Both the position numbers and the translations under genes were made by a program. Below are positions 9,584 through 20,325 of a stretch of 64,000 nt of DNA, piece by piece. The notes beneath the pieces were generated by a model, which saw only the letters and a list, made by a program, of their open reading frames with translations, did no database searches and was not told where the DNA came from. Where the stretch lies: contig CP180024.1 in the NCBI GenBank assembly GCA_047528255.1, positions 1,240,001 to 1,304,000 on the forward strand. The letters run 5' to 3'. The DNA comes from G047528255 sp047528255 (GTDB lineage Bacteria > Bacteroidota > Bacteroidia > Flavobacteriales > Blattabacteriaceae). Position 1 is the first letter of the stretch. Each line of letters opens with the position of its first letter.

Positions 9584-10852
9584 GAGACCATTGTGTTAAT
9601 GGTGGGTTACATTTATTCAACCTCCTAGATGGGGTCGTTAGAGAAGATGTAGATTTAGCCTTTTACATTGTATTCAAAAACTGCTGATTATAAATTAATT
9701 AAAATTATATATATTTTTATGGACAGCTCACAATAATGCCAGAAGCACGATACAGATTATGCTTCTTAGCTTCCATAAGACGCTGGGCATGCACACGAGC
9801 TAATCCTTCTTGTAACAAGCTTTTCCTAGATCCAACCCAACGCTTTATACTACCATAAGTACGTTTTACTACATATCGATTTTTACTGACTAATTATGTT
9901 GAATAATAATATAGCGACCCTACTTAAGAGGTTCGGTCCTATAGGATTTCTTCTGTATACGTTCTTTTTGATGCCGCTATTACAAAAGTAATAGACGTTG
10001 GCTGGTACTCGGTAACCTTTGTCTGCATATACTTCTCTGGGTTTATATCCTAGTGATTTAGCTCTCTACTATCATGTTCATTGCTAGCTACGCTATGTAC
10101 TTCTAGTATCATTCCATTTTTATCCCCTCTTCATGGCTTTTTATATCCGTGGTAGAGTTTACCTGATTTCTTGAGCTATTTTCCTTGAGTGTCTACTCTT
10201 GATTGAGTCTCTTTTTTTACCATTGCTTTTCTTTAAATGATTTGCTTTTGTCCCTCTTTTTTCCGATTCTCCACTACGTGGGTAGGAGTTCCCTTGGGAG
10301 CAAAGGGCTCACTGTAATACTAGTATCTACTATCACTCCTGTTTTAACTATCGCCTGATTCTTTTCTAATTCCTTATTGATCTTTTTCAGTAAGCGTTCA
10401 TATGCCTTTTTGGCTACTATTTCATTTCGAAATCTGCATAGAGATCGTATAGATCTGGGATCTGATCTTCCAATCGAAAACTACAAAATCGCATGAAGCT
10501 CAAGGAGTCTTTCATCAATTCTTCTGTTTCTATATCACTGAGATCATACTTTTGACTCAAAAGCATCATCGTAAATAACGATATTCCAGTGTAAGCAGGT
10601 TGGTTTTTTATTCCCTGGCCTTTTTGATATATTTTTCTTATTTCTTTTCTATCCCTCCCCAGTGGGATCAAGGTGTTTAACCTTTTGAAAAACTGACTCC
10701 TTCTGGTAGAACGTTTCATATATAGTTCACTAAAACTTATTTGTTCGGTGCTTCTGAGCATAGAGCCGAATTTCTTATTTCATACTTCAAATATACGAAA
10801 CAATATATTGATTTACAAATATTTTAACCTTTTTCTTCCATGCAACGTTCTC
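9584..10852 (-). mobile_element. IS5-family copy, near full length, degraded
   Basis: The copy is 1269 bp, from R end GAGACCATTGTG to L end (RC GAGAACGTTGCATGG). The N-terminal transposase region is open for 114 codons (10417-10761), with SFSELYMKRSTRRSQFFKRL and AYTGISLFTMMLLS, before the frame breaks. The catalytic half is fragmented. Confidence 0.93.
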
Positions 10853-10938
10853 GTCTCATAATTCGAGCTACTGATTAAAAATTTAGCTTTTTCTGTGGAA
10901 TCAGAATGTCAAAGGCATGGCATATCAGTTGGCATATA

Positions 10939-11385
10939 TTAGAAGGGGGAGGGTAGTCCTTCAGGAAGAAGGATTTCCTTTCGAGTAAAGTGAAATAAAA
11001 TTTCCTTTAATGCATTTTTCTCGCTGTCTGAGCCGTGGACGGCGTTTTTTTCTACAGACTCAGCATAAAGCCTTCGTATGGTGTCTTCATTAGTTTTTTC
11101 CGGATCGGTTACTCCGATGAGCGTACGGAAGTCTTCTATGGCATTTTCTTTTTCCAAGACTACGGCTACTATAGGTCCTGAGGACATGAACGTGACAAGT
11201 GAATCAAAAAAGAGGCATTTTCGATGCTTTTCATAAAATCGTTGAGCGTCTTCCGTAGAAAAGGCTGTCATTTTGAGCGCTCTGATTTTAAAACCCGCTT
11301 CGGTGATCTTGCTCAAGATGGGGCCGACATAACCCTTGCTGACAGTGTCAGGCTTGAGCATGGCCAATGTAAAGTTTGCAGACAT
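10939..11385 (-). CDS. ndk: nucleoside diphosphate kinase
   Basis: The 148-residue enzyme transfers the gamma-phosphate of ATP to NDPs through a phosphohistidine. The active-site motif NAVHGSDS is present, as are GPIVAVVLEKENAI and GVTDPEKTNEDTIRRLYA. The N-terminal FTLAMLKPD motif confirms the start at 11385. Length is slightly above the usual 139-140. It stands alone between two IS copies, and its promoter is not obvious: no TAnnTTTG occurs in the roughly 70 bases upstream. Confidence 0.97.
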   Translation of the reverse strand: MSANFTLAMLKPDTVSKGYVGPILSKITEAGFKIRALKMTAFSTEDAQRFYEKHRKCLFFDSLVTFMSSGPIVAVVLEKENAIEDFRTLIGVTDPEKTNEDTIRRLYAESVEKNAVHGSDSEKNALKEILFHFTRKEILLPEGLPSPF

Positions 11386-11454
11386 ACGTGTATGTTAGAG
11401 AGGCTAATTTAGTATAAATTTTTCTACCAAAAAAAGTCAAATTTTTCACTTTGT

Positions 11455-11494
11455 TAAACCATTTTGTTAAGCCGGATTACCTTTATCTAGTCTA
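11455..11494 (-). mobile_element. IS5-family R-end fragment (40 bp)
   Basis: The sequence AAACCATTTTGTTAAGCCGG and the following GGATTACCTTTAT resemble the first 40 bases of the R end, cut where the next copy begins at 11495. Confidence 0.6.
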
Positions 11495-12770
11495 GATACC
11501 ATTGTTTTAATGGTGGATTACGTTTATTCATCATCCTAGATGGCTTCGTTAGAGAAGATGTAGATTTAGTCTTTTATATTACAGCCGTAAATTGTTGATT
11601 ATAAATTAATTACATCTGTTTTTATGGACAGCGCATAAAAATGAGAGGAGCACGATACAAATTATGAACATAGCCTACATAAAATTCTGAGCAGGCACAC
11701 GAGCTAATCCTTTGTAACGAGCCTTTCCTGATCTAAACCAACGTTTTATACTGATAAAAGTACGTTCTACTACCCATCTGGTTTTACTCACTAATTATAT
11801 TGAATANTACAGCTATACCTACTTAAGGGACGGTTCCTATGGGCTTTCTTATGTATACGGTTTTTGATTCCTAGACTTTGAGAGTAAAATACGTTGGCTG
11901 GAACTTGGTAACCTTTTCTGCATATACTTCTCTGGGGTTATATACTAGTTTATTTATTAATGACTTTAGCCTCCTCTACTATCATGTTCATTAGCTGCTA
12001 CGCTATGTAGAGCTAGTATCATTCCATTTTTATCCCCCTCCCTATGTATTTCTTGTATCTCTACTAGAGTTTACCTGATTTCTTGAGCCATTTTCCTTGA
12101 GTTTCTATTCCTGATTGAGTTTCTTTTTTTACTCTTGCTTTTCTTTGAGTGATTTACTTTTTCTTTTCTTCCTTACGATCCTACACTATGTAGGTATGAG
12201 ATCCCTTGTGAAAATAAGGGCCCGACTGTAATACGGGCATCTACTATCACTCCTATTTTAATTATTTTCTGGATGCTTTTCTAATTTCTTATTGATCTTT
12301 TCAGTAAGCACTTATATGCCTTTTTTACTACTATTTCATTGCGAAATCTGCATAGAGTCGCATGATCTGGGATCTAATTTTCCAATTGAAAACAACAAAA
12401 GCTCATGCAGCCTATGGAATCTTTTACCAATTCTTCCGTTTCTACATCACTGAAATCATATCAGTTAATCAAAATAATCATCTTAAATAACGATATTCCA
12501 CTGTAAGCTGGTTGGCCTTTTATACCTTGGACTTTTTGATATGTTTTTCCTTATTTCTTTCTCCATCCCTTCCCATTGGATCAAGGTATTTAACCTTTTG
12601 AAAAACTCAATCCTTCTGAGAGAAGGTTCCATATATAATTCACTAAAACTTACTTTGCGTGGTGCTTCTGAGAATAGAGCTGAATTTTTTTTATTTTCTA
12701 CTCTAGAATATACGAAATAATATATTTATTTACAAATATTTTAAACTCCTTTTCTCATGAGAATGTTCTC
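11495..12770 (-). mobile_element. IS5-family copy, near full length, degraded
   Basis: This is a 1.28-kb copy from R end (GATACCATTGTTTTAATGG) to a damaged L end near 12770. It contains one ambiguous base at 11807. Transposase fragments are short, and no frame longer than about 60 codons survives. Confidence 0.9.
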
Positions 12771-12949
12771 ATAATTTGTATCGTTTCTCTGGTATTATTA
12801 TGAGCTGTTTAATAAAAATAGATATAATTAATTAATTTATAATCAATAGTTATTTCGAATAAAATATAAAAGACTAAATTCACATTGTCTCTAACGAGCT
12901 CATCTAGGATGGTTGAATAAACGTAATTCATTATTAAAAGAATGGTCTC
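12771..12949 (+). mobile_element. IS5-family R-end fragment
   Basis: The last 180 bases of a plus-oriented copy start at ATAATTTGTATCG and end GAATGGTCTC. It abuts the L end of the preceding minus copy, and its outer end is 7 bases from the merR stop codon. Confidence 0.87.
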
Positions 12950-12955
12950 ATGATA

Positions 12956-13300
12956 TCAATATTCCAAAGGATCATCAAATTGAGCCTTTAGTTTAAGCAG
13001 TTCTGACTTGATTGCTTCCAGACGGTGGATCACTTCAACTTCTTCGACCAGTCGATCATTGGCTTGGAGCGCTTGACGCGCTCCTTCTAAAGTATATCCT
13101 CGTTCTTTGACCAAGTGGTAGATGAGCTTGAGATGTTCGATATCTCTTTTTAAAAAGAGACGATTACCCTTTTTATTTTTCTTTGGGGTAAGGATGTCGA
13201 ATTCTTTTTCCCAAAAGCGGATCAACGAAGCGTTGACGTGAAAAGCGTCAGCGACTTCTCCTATGGAGTAATACAATTTATCCCGTAATTCTATGTGCAT
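12956..13300 (-). CDS. MerR family transcriptional regulator
   Basis: This 114-residue protein has an N-terminal winged helix-turn-helix (YYSIGEVADAFHVNASLIRFWEKEFDIL, about residues 10-37), followed by a KNKKGNRLFLKRDIEHL wing and a helical dimerisation segment. It lacks the cysteine-rich or drug-binding C-terminal domain of classical MerR proteins. This matches the short MerR-like proteins commonly found near alaS and lemA in flavobacteria. It should bind DNA as a dimer, but its targets are unknown. It lies 4 bases downstream of the decayed M23 peptidase gene, in the same direction. Confidence 0.9.
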   Translation of the reverse strand: MHIELRDKLYYSIGEVADAFHVNASLIRFWEKEFDILTPKKNKKGNRLFLKRDIEHLKLIYHLVKERGYTLEGARQALQANDRLVEEVEVIHRLEAIKSELLKLKAQFDDPLEY

Positions 13301-13304
13301 GATT

Positions 13305-14223
13305 TTAATCTAATGATCGGGGCTCTTTCTTGGATATAGCAATCATCTTTTTATATCCGTCGGGGATTAGGTCGGAGTAGAAATAACTTATAGGATTAAG
13401 TTTTTTCCTTGTTTTGCCATTTCATAGTGTAGATTCAGTCCGGTAGAAAGTCCTGTACTGTCCTAAATGACAGATCACTTGCTCGCGCTTGACTTCTTTC
13501 TACGGCCTTTACATTTTATGACGGTGTAGATGCGTGTAAGACGTCACATAATCGTTTTGATTATCGATGAGTACAATGAATTTTTCCGAATCTTGCCTTG
13601 GAGGCCATTTTTATTTTTCCGTAAGTTATGGGATATACCGGAGCGCTCGGTTTTATAAAAAAAAAACAATACGCTGTGCATACGGAGGATCTTCAAAATT
13701 GGGTGAAAACGTATGTCGAATCTGAAAGCAACGTTTTTCATGTCTTTCTTGGAAATAGGCTGTATAGCCGGAATACGGCCGTATTTGGTATCGCTCTTTT
13801 TGGTTGATCTCATGACCTGTTCCAGAGAACGAGACTCTTTCCGAATCCTAAGGTCTAGGATATCGGTTTTTTCTTCGAGCAGTTTCAGTGCATGTTTATC
13901 ACTGTAAAACAAGTAATTGAGAAAAGTGTTGTTTGTCGAGTCTGACGTGTTTTTTATAAAGCTTGACGCAAAGTAGGAACTATAAAATACGTGGTATTTT
14001 TCCTCCACTTCGGGTAGGGTTTTTTCCATCTGTTTTATTTTTTTCAGGTCGGCGTATTGTCGCTTTATATTGGATAATTTCTTTTCGGATAGCGTTTTTG
14101 AAGGAGTGGAGCCGAAAAAATCTAGACTTAGTTCCATGGCCAAAATAACGAAGAAAAATGACCTTCCTAGTACTTAAAATCTTTTAGTTTGTAGAATTTG
14201 AGCAAAGCTTTTAATTTCGACAT
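13305..14223 (-). pseudogene. M23 family metallopeptidase pseudogene
   Basis: The remnants add up to a murein endopeptidase-type protein. An ATG at 14223 begins MSKLKALLKFYKLKDFKY and then hits a stop. In another frame come a membrane segment (SFFFVILAMELSLDFFG) and a long coiled region open to 13544. That frame includes GRIPAIQPISKKD and FRFDIRFHPILKILRMHS, which match the G-R-x-HP...H-x-G-x-D zinc-site region of M23 enzymes. The frame is lost right there. C-terminal pieces LNLHYEMAKQG and NPISYFYSDLIPDGYKK occur in two further frames down to the stop at 13305. At least three frameshifts are needed, so the gene is dead. The open frame 13544-14143 should not be annotated as an intact protein. 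Confidence 0.85.
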
Positions 14224-14245
14224 CTTGAGGGGGTAATGAAATTGA

Positions 14246-14253
14246 TAAATTTG
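14246..14253 (+). promoter_or_regulatory. TAnnTTTG promoter of alaS
   Basis: TAAATTTG is preceded by TTG at 14225-14227 with an 18-base spacer, a good -33/-7 pair for Bacteroidota. Transcription would start near 14260, within about 10 bases of the alternative GTG at 14270 and 40 bases before the ATG at 14300. Confidence 0.7.
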
Positions 14254-14299
14254 CACATCGACAAAGTTAGTGAAAAAACGATTTAAATGTTTCTATATA

Positions 14300-16948
14300 A
14301 TGAAATCTCAAGAAGTTCGTCAGGCATTTTTAAAATTTTTTCAAGACAAAGGCCATCAGATCATTCCGTCGGCCCCGATCCTTGTCAAGAACGACCCCAC
14401 TCTTATGTTTACTAATGCAGGAATGAATCCCTTCAAGGATTTCTTTCTCGGTCATAGAAAGTCTCCCTATTTGCGTGTCGTTGACACCCAAAAATGCCTC
14501 CGTGTCGCAGGCAAGCACAATGATTTGGATGATGTTGGTCATGACACCTACCATCATACGATGTTTGAGATGCTCGGAAATTGGTCTTTCGGTGATTATT
14601 TCAAAAAAGAAGCCATTGAATGGGCCTGGGAACTTTTGACCATGGTCTACAAAATTTCCGAAGAAAATATTTATATCACAATTTTCAGCGGAGATGAGCA
14701 AGATCGTCTGCCCGAAGATACTGATGCTCGGAGATTTTGGAAAAATATTGTCAATAAACATCGTATTCTTCCCTTTGGAAAGAAAGACAATTTTTGGGAG
14801 ATGGGGGCCATGGGGCCTTGCGGGCCTTGCTCCGAAATCCATGTAGACTTGCGTAGCTCGGAGGAAAAATACCGAGTACGCGGAAAGGATCTTGTCAACC
14901 AAGATCATCCGAAAGTGATCGAAATCTGGAACCTTGTCTTTATCGAGTTCCTCCGCAAGGAGGACGGTAGCCTGGAGAAATTAGGATCTCGACACATCGA
15001 CACGGGGATGGGATTTGAGCGACTTTGTAGGGTTTTGCAATGTAAAACGTCAAATTACGACACCGATATCTTCACCCCTCTGATTAGTAAAATAGAAAAA
15101 TACAGCGGTAAATGCTATGGTAAAGATTCTCGAGTAGATATAGCCATCCGTGTGGTGGCTGATCATATCCGTGCGGTTTCTTTTGCCGTTGCTGACGGAC
15201 AACTTCCCTCAAATAACGGAGCAGGCTACGCCATCCGACGCATCTTGCGTCGGGCTGTCAGTTACGCTTACCGTTTTTTTGGACAAAAAAAACCTTTCAT
15301 TTACCAGTTGGTTCCTACATTGGTAGCGGAGATGGGTGACACTTTCCCTGAACTCAAACATCAGGAATCATGGATCAAACAAGTCATCGAAGAAGAAGAA
15401 AAAAACTTTTTAAAAACTGTAGCTCAAGGCATGGTGCGCATGAGGCACATCATTCAAGAGTTGAAGGGTAGAAACGAAACGGTAATCGATGGCGTCCGAG
15501 TGTTTGAACTTTATGATACTTACGGTTTTTCTACCGATCTGTCACATCTTTTAGCTCGAGAAAACGGTTTGACTATAGACGAAGCCGGATTTGAAAAGGA
15601 AATGTTTCGACAAAAAGAGCGTTCCAGAAAAGCTGGAATGGTAGAAAAAGGAGCTTGGATCCCCATTTCTCATGAGCGTGCAGATGATGAACCAAAACAA
15701 AATTTTTTAGGTTATGATAAATTGAAAGCTCAGGTCAAGATAATTCAACATAGATGGGTAAAAACACCTAAAGGTCAGCATTATGAGTTGGTTTTTGATC
15801 AAACGCCTTTTTATCCCGAAGGAGGGGGGCAGGTCGGTGATAGTGGTAATGCATATACTACTGAATATGAATATGTTTTTGAGAAATTTATGATCTTAAA
15901 TACCATAAAGGAAAATGATCTTATCTTGCATATCGTAGAAAAACTGCCGCGATATCCTCATAAGATTTTTGAGGCTGCAGTAGACTCCTCCAGGAGGGAA
16001 CAAATTGAAAGGAATCATACGGCTACACATCTCTTGCATCATGTTCTGAGGAAAGTACTGGGCAAGCATGTAAAGCAGAGAGGCTCTTATGTAGGGCCAG
16101 ATCGATTACGCTTTGACTTTTCTCATTCAGCTAAGCTTAGCTCTATGGAGATCGAGAAAGTGGAAGAATGTGTTCAGCAGATGATTTTTGACAAACTTCC
16201 TTTAAATGTTCAAATTATACCGTTGCAGAGGGTATTGGAAAAAGGACTAATGGAGTTCTTTGGTGAAAAGTATGCTGATGAAGTCCGTACGATTGGTTTT
16301 GGCGATTCGATCGAGTTGTGTGGCGGAACTCATGTAAGCAATACGACAAAAATTCAGGTTTTTAAGATCTTTTCACAATCTTCTGTAGGTGAAAGCGTAC
16401 GTCGTATAGAAGCTATTACTTCGAAAGAAGCTATCGATTATCTTAATTTAATACATTATCGTTATAATGCTATATTAAATGAGTTAAATTATCCAGTCAT
16501 CCCGATCGAAGCTATTCAAAATATGAAAGAAGAAATTAAAGATCTCAAAGGACGGATAAAAAAAATTACCGTACAACAAGCGCAAGTCTTGAAAAAATCT
16601 TGGCATGCAGATGCTCAAAGGACTCCTTTAGCTAGCTTGATTCGAGAGAAGACAGATCTGGATTTGAACGTGATAAAAACGGTAGCGATGGAGTTGCGCA
16701 AAGAAATTTACGACCTTTTCCTTCTTATCGGTTGGTCCGACGGCGATCAAGCTGCCCTTTGCGTGGCCATATCGGACAACCTTATCTCCGAGCAAGGAAT
16801 GAACGCTTCGGTAGTCATCCAAGAATTGGCTCCTTATATCAGCGGAAAAGGCGGAGGACAAAAATTCTTCGCTATGGCCAAAGGTTCCGACCCATCGGGT
16901 ATTGATGCAGCGCTCCGTCAAGTTGAATCTTATGTAGGCTTGTTGTAA
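14300..16948 (+). CDS. alaS: alanyl-tRNA synthetase
   Basis: The 882-residue class II synthetase charges tRNA-Ala. The ATG at 14300 gives the canonical start MKSQEVRQAFLKFFQDKGH. An upstream GTG at 14270 would add ten unrelated residues and sits too close to the promoter. Visible parts are the catalytic domain (NDPTLMFTNAGMNPFKDFFL, GAMGPCGPCSEIH), the editing domain with zinc ligands HTATH and CGGTH, and the C-Ala domain ending near GKGGGQKFFAMAKGS. No domain is missing. It ends 6 bases from the convergent porin stop codon. Confidence 0.97.
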   Translation: MKSQEVRQAFLKFFQDKGHQIIPSAPILVKNDPTLMFTNAGMNPFKDFFLGHRKSPYLRVVDTQKCLRVAGKHNDLDDVGHDTYHHTMFEMLGNWSFGDYFKKEAIEWAWELLTMVYKISEENIYITIFSGDEQDRLPEDTDARRFWKNIVNKHRILPFGKKDNFWEMGAMGPCGPCSEIHVDLRSSEEKYRVRGKDLVNQDHPKVIEIWNLVFIEFLRKEDGSLEKLGSRHIDTGMGFERLCRVLQCKTSNYDTDIFTPLISKIEKYSGKCYGKDSRVDIAIRVVADHIRAVSFAVADGQLPSNNGAGYAIRRILRRAVSYAYRFFGQKKPFIYQLVPTLVAEMGDTFPELKHQESWIKQVIEEEEKNFLKTVAQGMVRMRHIIQELKGRNETVIDGVRVFELYDTYGFSTDLSHLLARENGLTIDEAGFEKEMFRQKERSRKAGMVEKGAWIPISHERADDEPKQNFLGYDKLKAQVKIIQHRWVKTPKGQHYELVFDQTPFYPEGGGQVGDSGNAYTTEYEYVFEKFMILNTIKENDLILHIVEKLPRYPHKIFEAAVDSSRREQIERNHTATHLLHHVLRKVLGKHVKQRGSYVGPDRLRFDFSHSAKLSSMEIEKVEECVQQMIFDKLPLNVQIIPLQRVLEKGLMEFFGEKYADEVRTIGFGDSIELCGGTHVSNTTKIQVFKIFSQSSVGESVRRIEAITSKEAIDYLNLIHYRYNAILNELNYPVIPIEAIQNMKEEIKDLKGRIKKITVQQAQVLKKSWHADAQRTPLASLIREKTDLDLNVIKTVAMELRKEIYDLFLLIGWSDGDQAALCVAISDNLISEQGMNASVVIQELAPYISGKGGGQKFFAMAKGSDPSGIDAALRQVESYVGLL

Positions 16949-16954
16949 GGTATC

Positions 16955-18910
16955 TTAAGTGAAAAGGCTCCACAATACCCCAAAGCGAATGATAATGCCC
17001 GTGTCGGGATAGCCCGGGGATACAAAATAGTTTTTTTCCGTAAAACCCGCATTGAAGTGTTGTAATCGGAGGTACGCCTTTATACGGTATATTTCAAAGT
17101 TGAGGAAGTAATCCCAAAAGGAGTATCCTCCTATATTTTTCGGTAGGGCGTTTTTTTGTAAGGGGTACAGAGAAAATTCATTCAAAACCGGAAAGAACTC
17201 TCGTGATTTAAATTTGCTGAAATAATTCAAAGTACCCCCCGTTTGAAGCAACAGATTGTCCTCAAAAAACCGATTTTGATAATATAAAGAGCTTCGTAAG
17301 ATGAACTCAGGAAGGGGGAGTTTTTCTTTTCCGGATCCGACGTTTTGATATTGCAGCGTATTTTTCCATTTAAATTTTCGGAGCTCGAAGACGGTTTGAG
17401 AGCGGACGTCAAAAAGATTCAAACTTTTAGCGTATTGCTGAGGTTTTCCGTTCGATCCGAAATAAGTATAGTTGTTGATATTGTAAATATTGAAATGTAG
17501 ATTGGAGTATTTGTCCGAGAGTAAGTACAGGTGTAGAGATTGAGTTTTAATGTTGTCAAAATTCGGATTATAATAATTATAATTCGTATAAAAACTCCGA
17601 TAACCTATCATATTGAAGGCAGGAGGCGTCGCGCTGAGCGAGAATTTGCCCCCTAGTTTCAAATCTTTCAGAAGGAGAGCTTCCACTTCGGTGTTCAGAA
17701 TGAAAGTGTTGTTTGATTTTTTACCAAAAACATATTGTCCGTTAACCGTGAGAAGGCCCCATTCGTCGTATCGGTAACTCATGTTTCCCATGACTGATAA
17801 AATAACCTTTTGTATCTTTTGCGGAACGGTAGGATCATTGTTGATCCTTCGTTTAGAAGGAATCATATAATCCAGTTTATCATAAGCGATCGCTCCTTCC
17901 AGCCACGGCTTCTTGTTCAGATCGAATCCTACGGTGAATTCGTTTTTAAGATGAGTGTAATTGCTTTCGTCTCTTCTAGGTTCGTTAGGGTAAGTTCTAC
18001 CGAAAAAATTTTCAGCCTGACCTTCTTGATAAAGATATCTTTTCGTTTCGTACTGCAATCGATAGGTGAGGACCGGAGCAGCGTCGGGAAACAATCCTAT
18101 GGATTGCCCCATATACCACCGCTTCCCGCTGAATTGGCTGTTGGCGGAATTCAAACGGACGGGTATATTTTGGGGGAGAACTTTGGACGTTTTACCTTTT
18201 TGAAAGCTTTCGATGTCTTGGATGCCTCCTTTTTCTTCATTGTCAATATCCTGCCTGATGTAGTGCGCCCAAAGTTTGTAATGTTCATCGCGTGTATGAT
18301 AGTTGATCGTGGCTAAAAAGAAATTATTAGAAGACAGTTGATGTGTATATCGACCTCTCGAGTGTAACTCTTTATATTGAAGCTCATAATTGAATTGTTT
18401 TCTGGGGTTATGGGTGAAAAGAGTCTGCAACATTTGTCCTAGAAACATACCGCTTTCATAGAAAAATTGTGTGGTAGGCGTTTTTACATCGAAATAAGGT
18501 ATCTCTTTGCTAGAGAGATAGTTATGCTGTTTGGCTGAAAACCCCATATCAGGGATTAAGCCGATATTCGGCTGATAGATCAATGGATTGAAGGTCTTCT
18601 CGATATTTGGGAAAGGCAATAAACCGAAATAATCTTTGCGAAGATAGTTTTGATTATAATAAGTGTTGATAGATAAGCTAGTATCTAAACGTTGAATCTC
18701 TTGTCCTTCCTGCCAATATCGATAGTCTTTGGGAGTAGGATGGTAGATTTGCAAGGAATCTTTTTCTTTGTCAGACTTTACGATTTCTTCCGTACGTTCT
18801 CGTTTTTTTTCTTCTTTTCTTTTTTTTTTGGTTTGAGCTTCTTGTGCAATAACCGTTAGTGAGATGCAGCTTAAAAAAAACAACGTATGCAAAAAAAAGG
18901 ATTGCTTCAT
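16955..18910 (-). CDS. putative outer-membrane porin (Porin_10-like)
   Basis: This protein of about 651 residues has a signal peptide (MKQSFFLHTLFFLSCISLTVIAQ), then a charged K/E/R-rich linker and a long region rich in aromatic and alternating beta-strand segments. It ends in a hydrophobic strand typical of outer-membrane barrels. A gene of this type next to alaS is usual in flavobacteria. The start is set at the ATG at 18910. The frame extends upstream to a TTG at 18931, but that overlaps the promoter element at 18929-18936. It probably lets small solutes cross the outer membrane, and its specificity cannot be read from the sequence. Confidence 0.8.
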   Translation of the reverse strand: MKQSFFLHTLFFLSCISLTVIAQEAQTKKKRKEEKKRERTEEIVKSDKEKDSLQIYHPTPKDYRYWQEGQEIQRLDTSLSINTYYNQNYLRKDYFGLLPFPNIEKTFNPLIYQPNIGLIPDMGFSAKQHNYLSSKEIPYFDVKTPTTQFFYESGMFLGQMLQTLFTHNPRKQFNYELQYKELHSRGRYTHQLSSNNFFLATINYHTRDEHYKLWAHYIRQDIDNEEKGGIQDIESFQKGKTSKVLPQNIPVRLNSANSQFSGKRWYMGQSIGLFPDAAPVLTYRLQYETKRYLYQEGQAENFFGRTYPNEPRRDESNYTHLKNEFTVGFDLNKKPWLEGAIAYDKLDYMIPSKRRINNDPTVPQKIQKVILSVMGNMSYRYDEWGLLTVNGQYVFGKKSNNTFILNTEVEALLLKDLKLGGKFSLSATPPAFNMIGYRSFYTNYNYYNPNFDNIKTQSLHLYLLSDKYSNLHFNIYNINNYTYFGSNGKPQQYAKSLNLFDVRSQTVFELRKFKWKNTLQYQNVGSGKEKLPLPEFILRSSLYYQNRFFEDNLLLQTGGTLNYFSKFKSREFFPVLNEFSLYPLQKNALPKNIGGYSFWDYFLNFEIYRIKAYLRLQHFNAGFTEKNYFVSPGYPDTGIIIRFGVLWSLFT

Positions 18911-18928
18911 CAGATTGGACTTGTTGAA

Positions 18929-18936
18929 CAAAGGTA
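18929..18936 (-). promoter_or_regulatory. TAnnTTTG -7 element of the porin gene
   Basis: On the minus strand TACCTTTG lies 19 bases upstream of the ATG at 18910. It excludes the TTG at 18931 as the start codon. Confidence 0.65.
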
Positions 18937-19060
18937 GTTTTAATTAAAAAATTATTTCTTGATAAGAAATATCTTCATTTACTATGTCCCAATTCTTGAC
19001 ATTATTAGCCCATATTCACTTATTATTTTATTTATAATTTTAATCTTTTGAGAAGATTGC

Positions 19061-20325
19061 GAGAACGTTACATGAGAGAAGTAGATTAAAATATTTGTAA
19101 ATCAATATATTGTTTCGTATACTTGGAATAAAAAATAAAAAAACCCGGATCTATGCTTAGAAACATCGTTCAAATAAGCTTTAGTGAACTATATATAGAA
19201 TGTTCTACTAGAAAGAGTGGTTTTTCAAAATGTTAAACCTTGATCCATTGGGATGGATATGGAGATAAGAAATAAGAAAAATATATCAAAAAGCTAGGGA
19301 ATAAAAGGTCAACCAACTTACAGTGGAATATCGTTATTTAAGATGATGCTTTTGAGTCACTGGTATGATCTCAGTGATGTAGGACGGAAGAATTGGTGAA
19401 AAAATCCTTGAACTGCATGCGCTTTTTGAGTTTTCGATTGGAAGATCAGATCCCAGATCATACGAATATATGCAGATTTTGCAATGAAATAGTACCTAAA
19501 AAGGCATATAAGTGCTTACTGAAAAAGATCAATAAGGAATTAGAAAAGCATCAGGCTATACTTAAAATAGGGGTGATAGTAGATTCCAGTATTACAGTAA
19601 GCCCCTTTGTTCCCAAAGGCCCTACCTACGTAGGGGAGGATCGGAAGGAAGAGGTGTAAAAGCAAATGAGTCAAAGAAAAGAAAGGGTAAAAAAAAGAGA
19701 ATCAATGAGGAGTAGACACTCAAGGAAAATGGCTCAAAAAATCAGGTAAACTCTACTACGGATACAATAAACTCATAGGTGGGGGGATAAAAATGGAATG
19801 ATACTAGCCGTACATACTGTAGCAGCCAATGAGCATGATAGTAGATGGATAAAGCCATTAATAAGCAAACTAGGATATAAACCAAAAAAAGTATATGCAG
19901 ACAAAGGTTACTAAGTCAAGCCAACGTGTCTTATTTTCATAGTCGAGGGTCAAAGACCGTATACAGAAGAAAGCCTATAGGAAACGTTCCTTAAGTAGGA
20001 TAGCTGTATTATTCAATAAATTAGTGAGTAAAAACCCTATGGGTAGTAGATCATACTTTTGTCAGTATAAAGCCTTGGTTGTATCAGGCAAGGCTCGTTA
20101 CAAAGGATTAGCTCGTGTGCATACGCAGCATATTATGGAGGCTATGGTGCATAATTTGTATCTTGTCCCTGGCATTATTATGTGATGTCCATAAAAATAG
20201 ATATAATTAATTAATTTATAATAAAAAAATTAGAATTTAATGTAAAAGACTAAATCTATATCGTTCTCTAACCAGCCCATCTAGGAGCCTGAATAACCCT
20301 AATCCATCATTAGCACAATGGTCTC
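19061..20325 (+). mobile_element. IS5-family copy, near full length, degraded
   Basis: The copy is 1.27 kb, from L end GAGAACGTTACATGAGAG to R end CACAATGGTCTC. An 11-base near-copy of the L tip (GAGAAGATTGC, 19050-19060) directly precedes it. The transposase frame is open over 19393-19659, including RLEDQIPDHTN and IVDSSITV (first catalytic Asp), and is broken elsewhere. Confidence 0.93.

Noticed and set aside
14270..14299. Upstream GTG as start of alaS
   Set aside because: It lies too close to the promoter, and the ATG at 14300 gives the canonical N-terminus.
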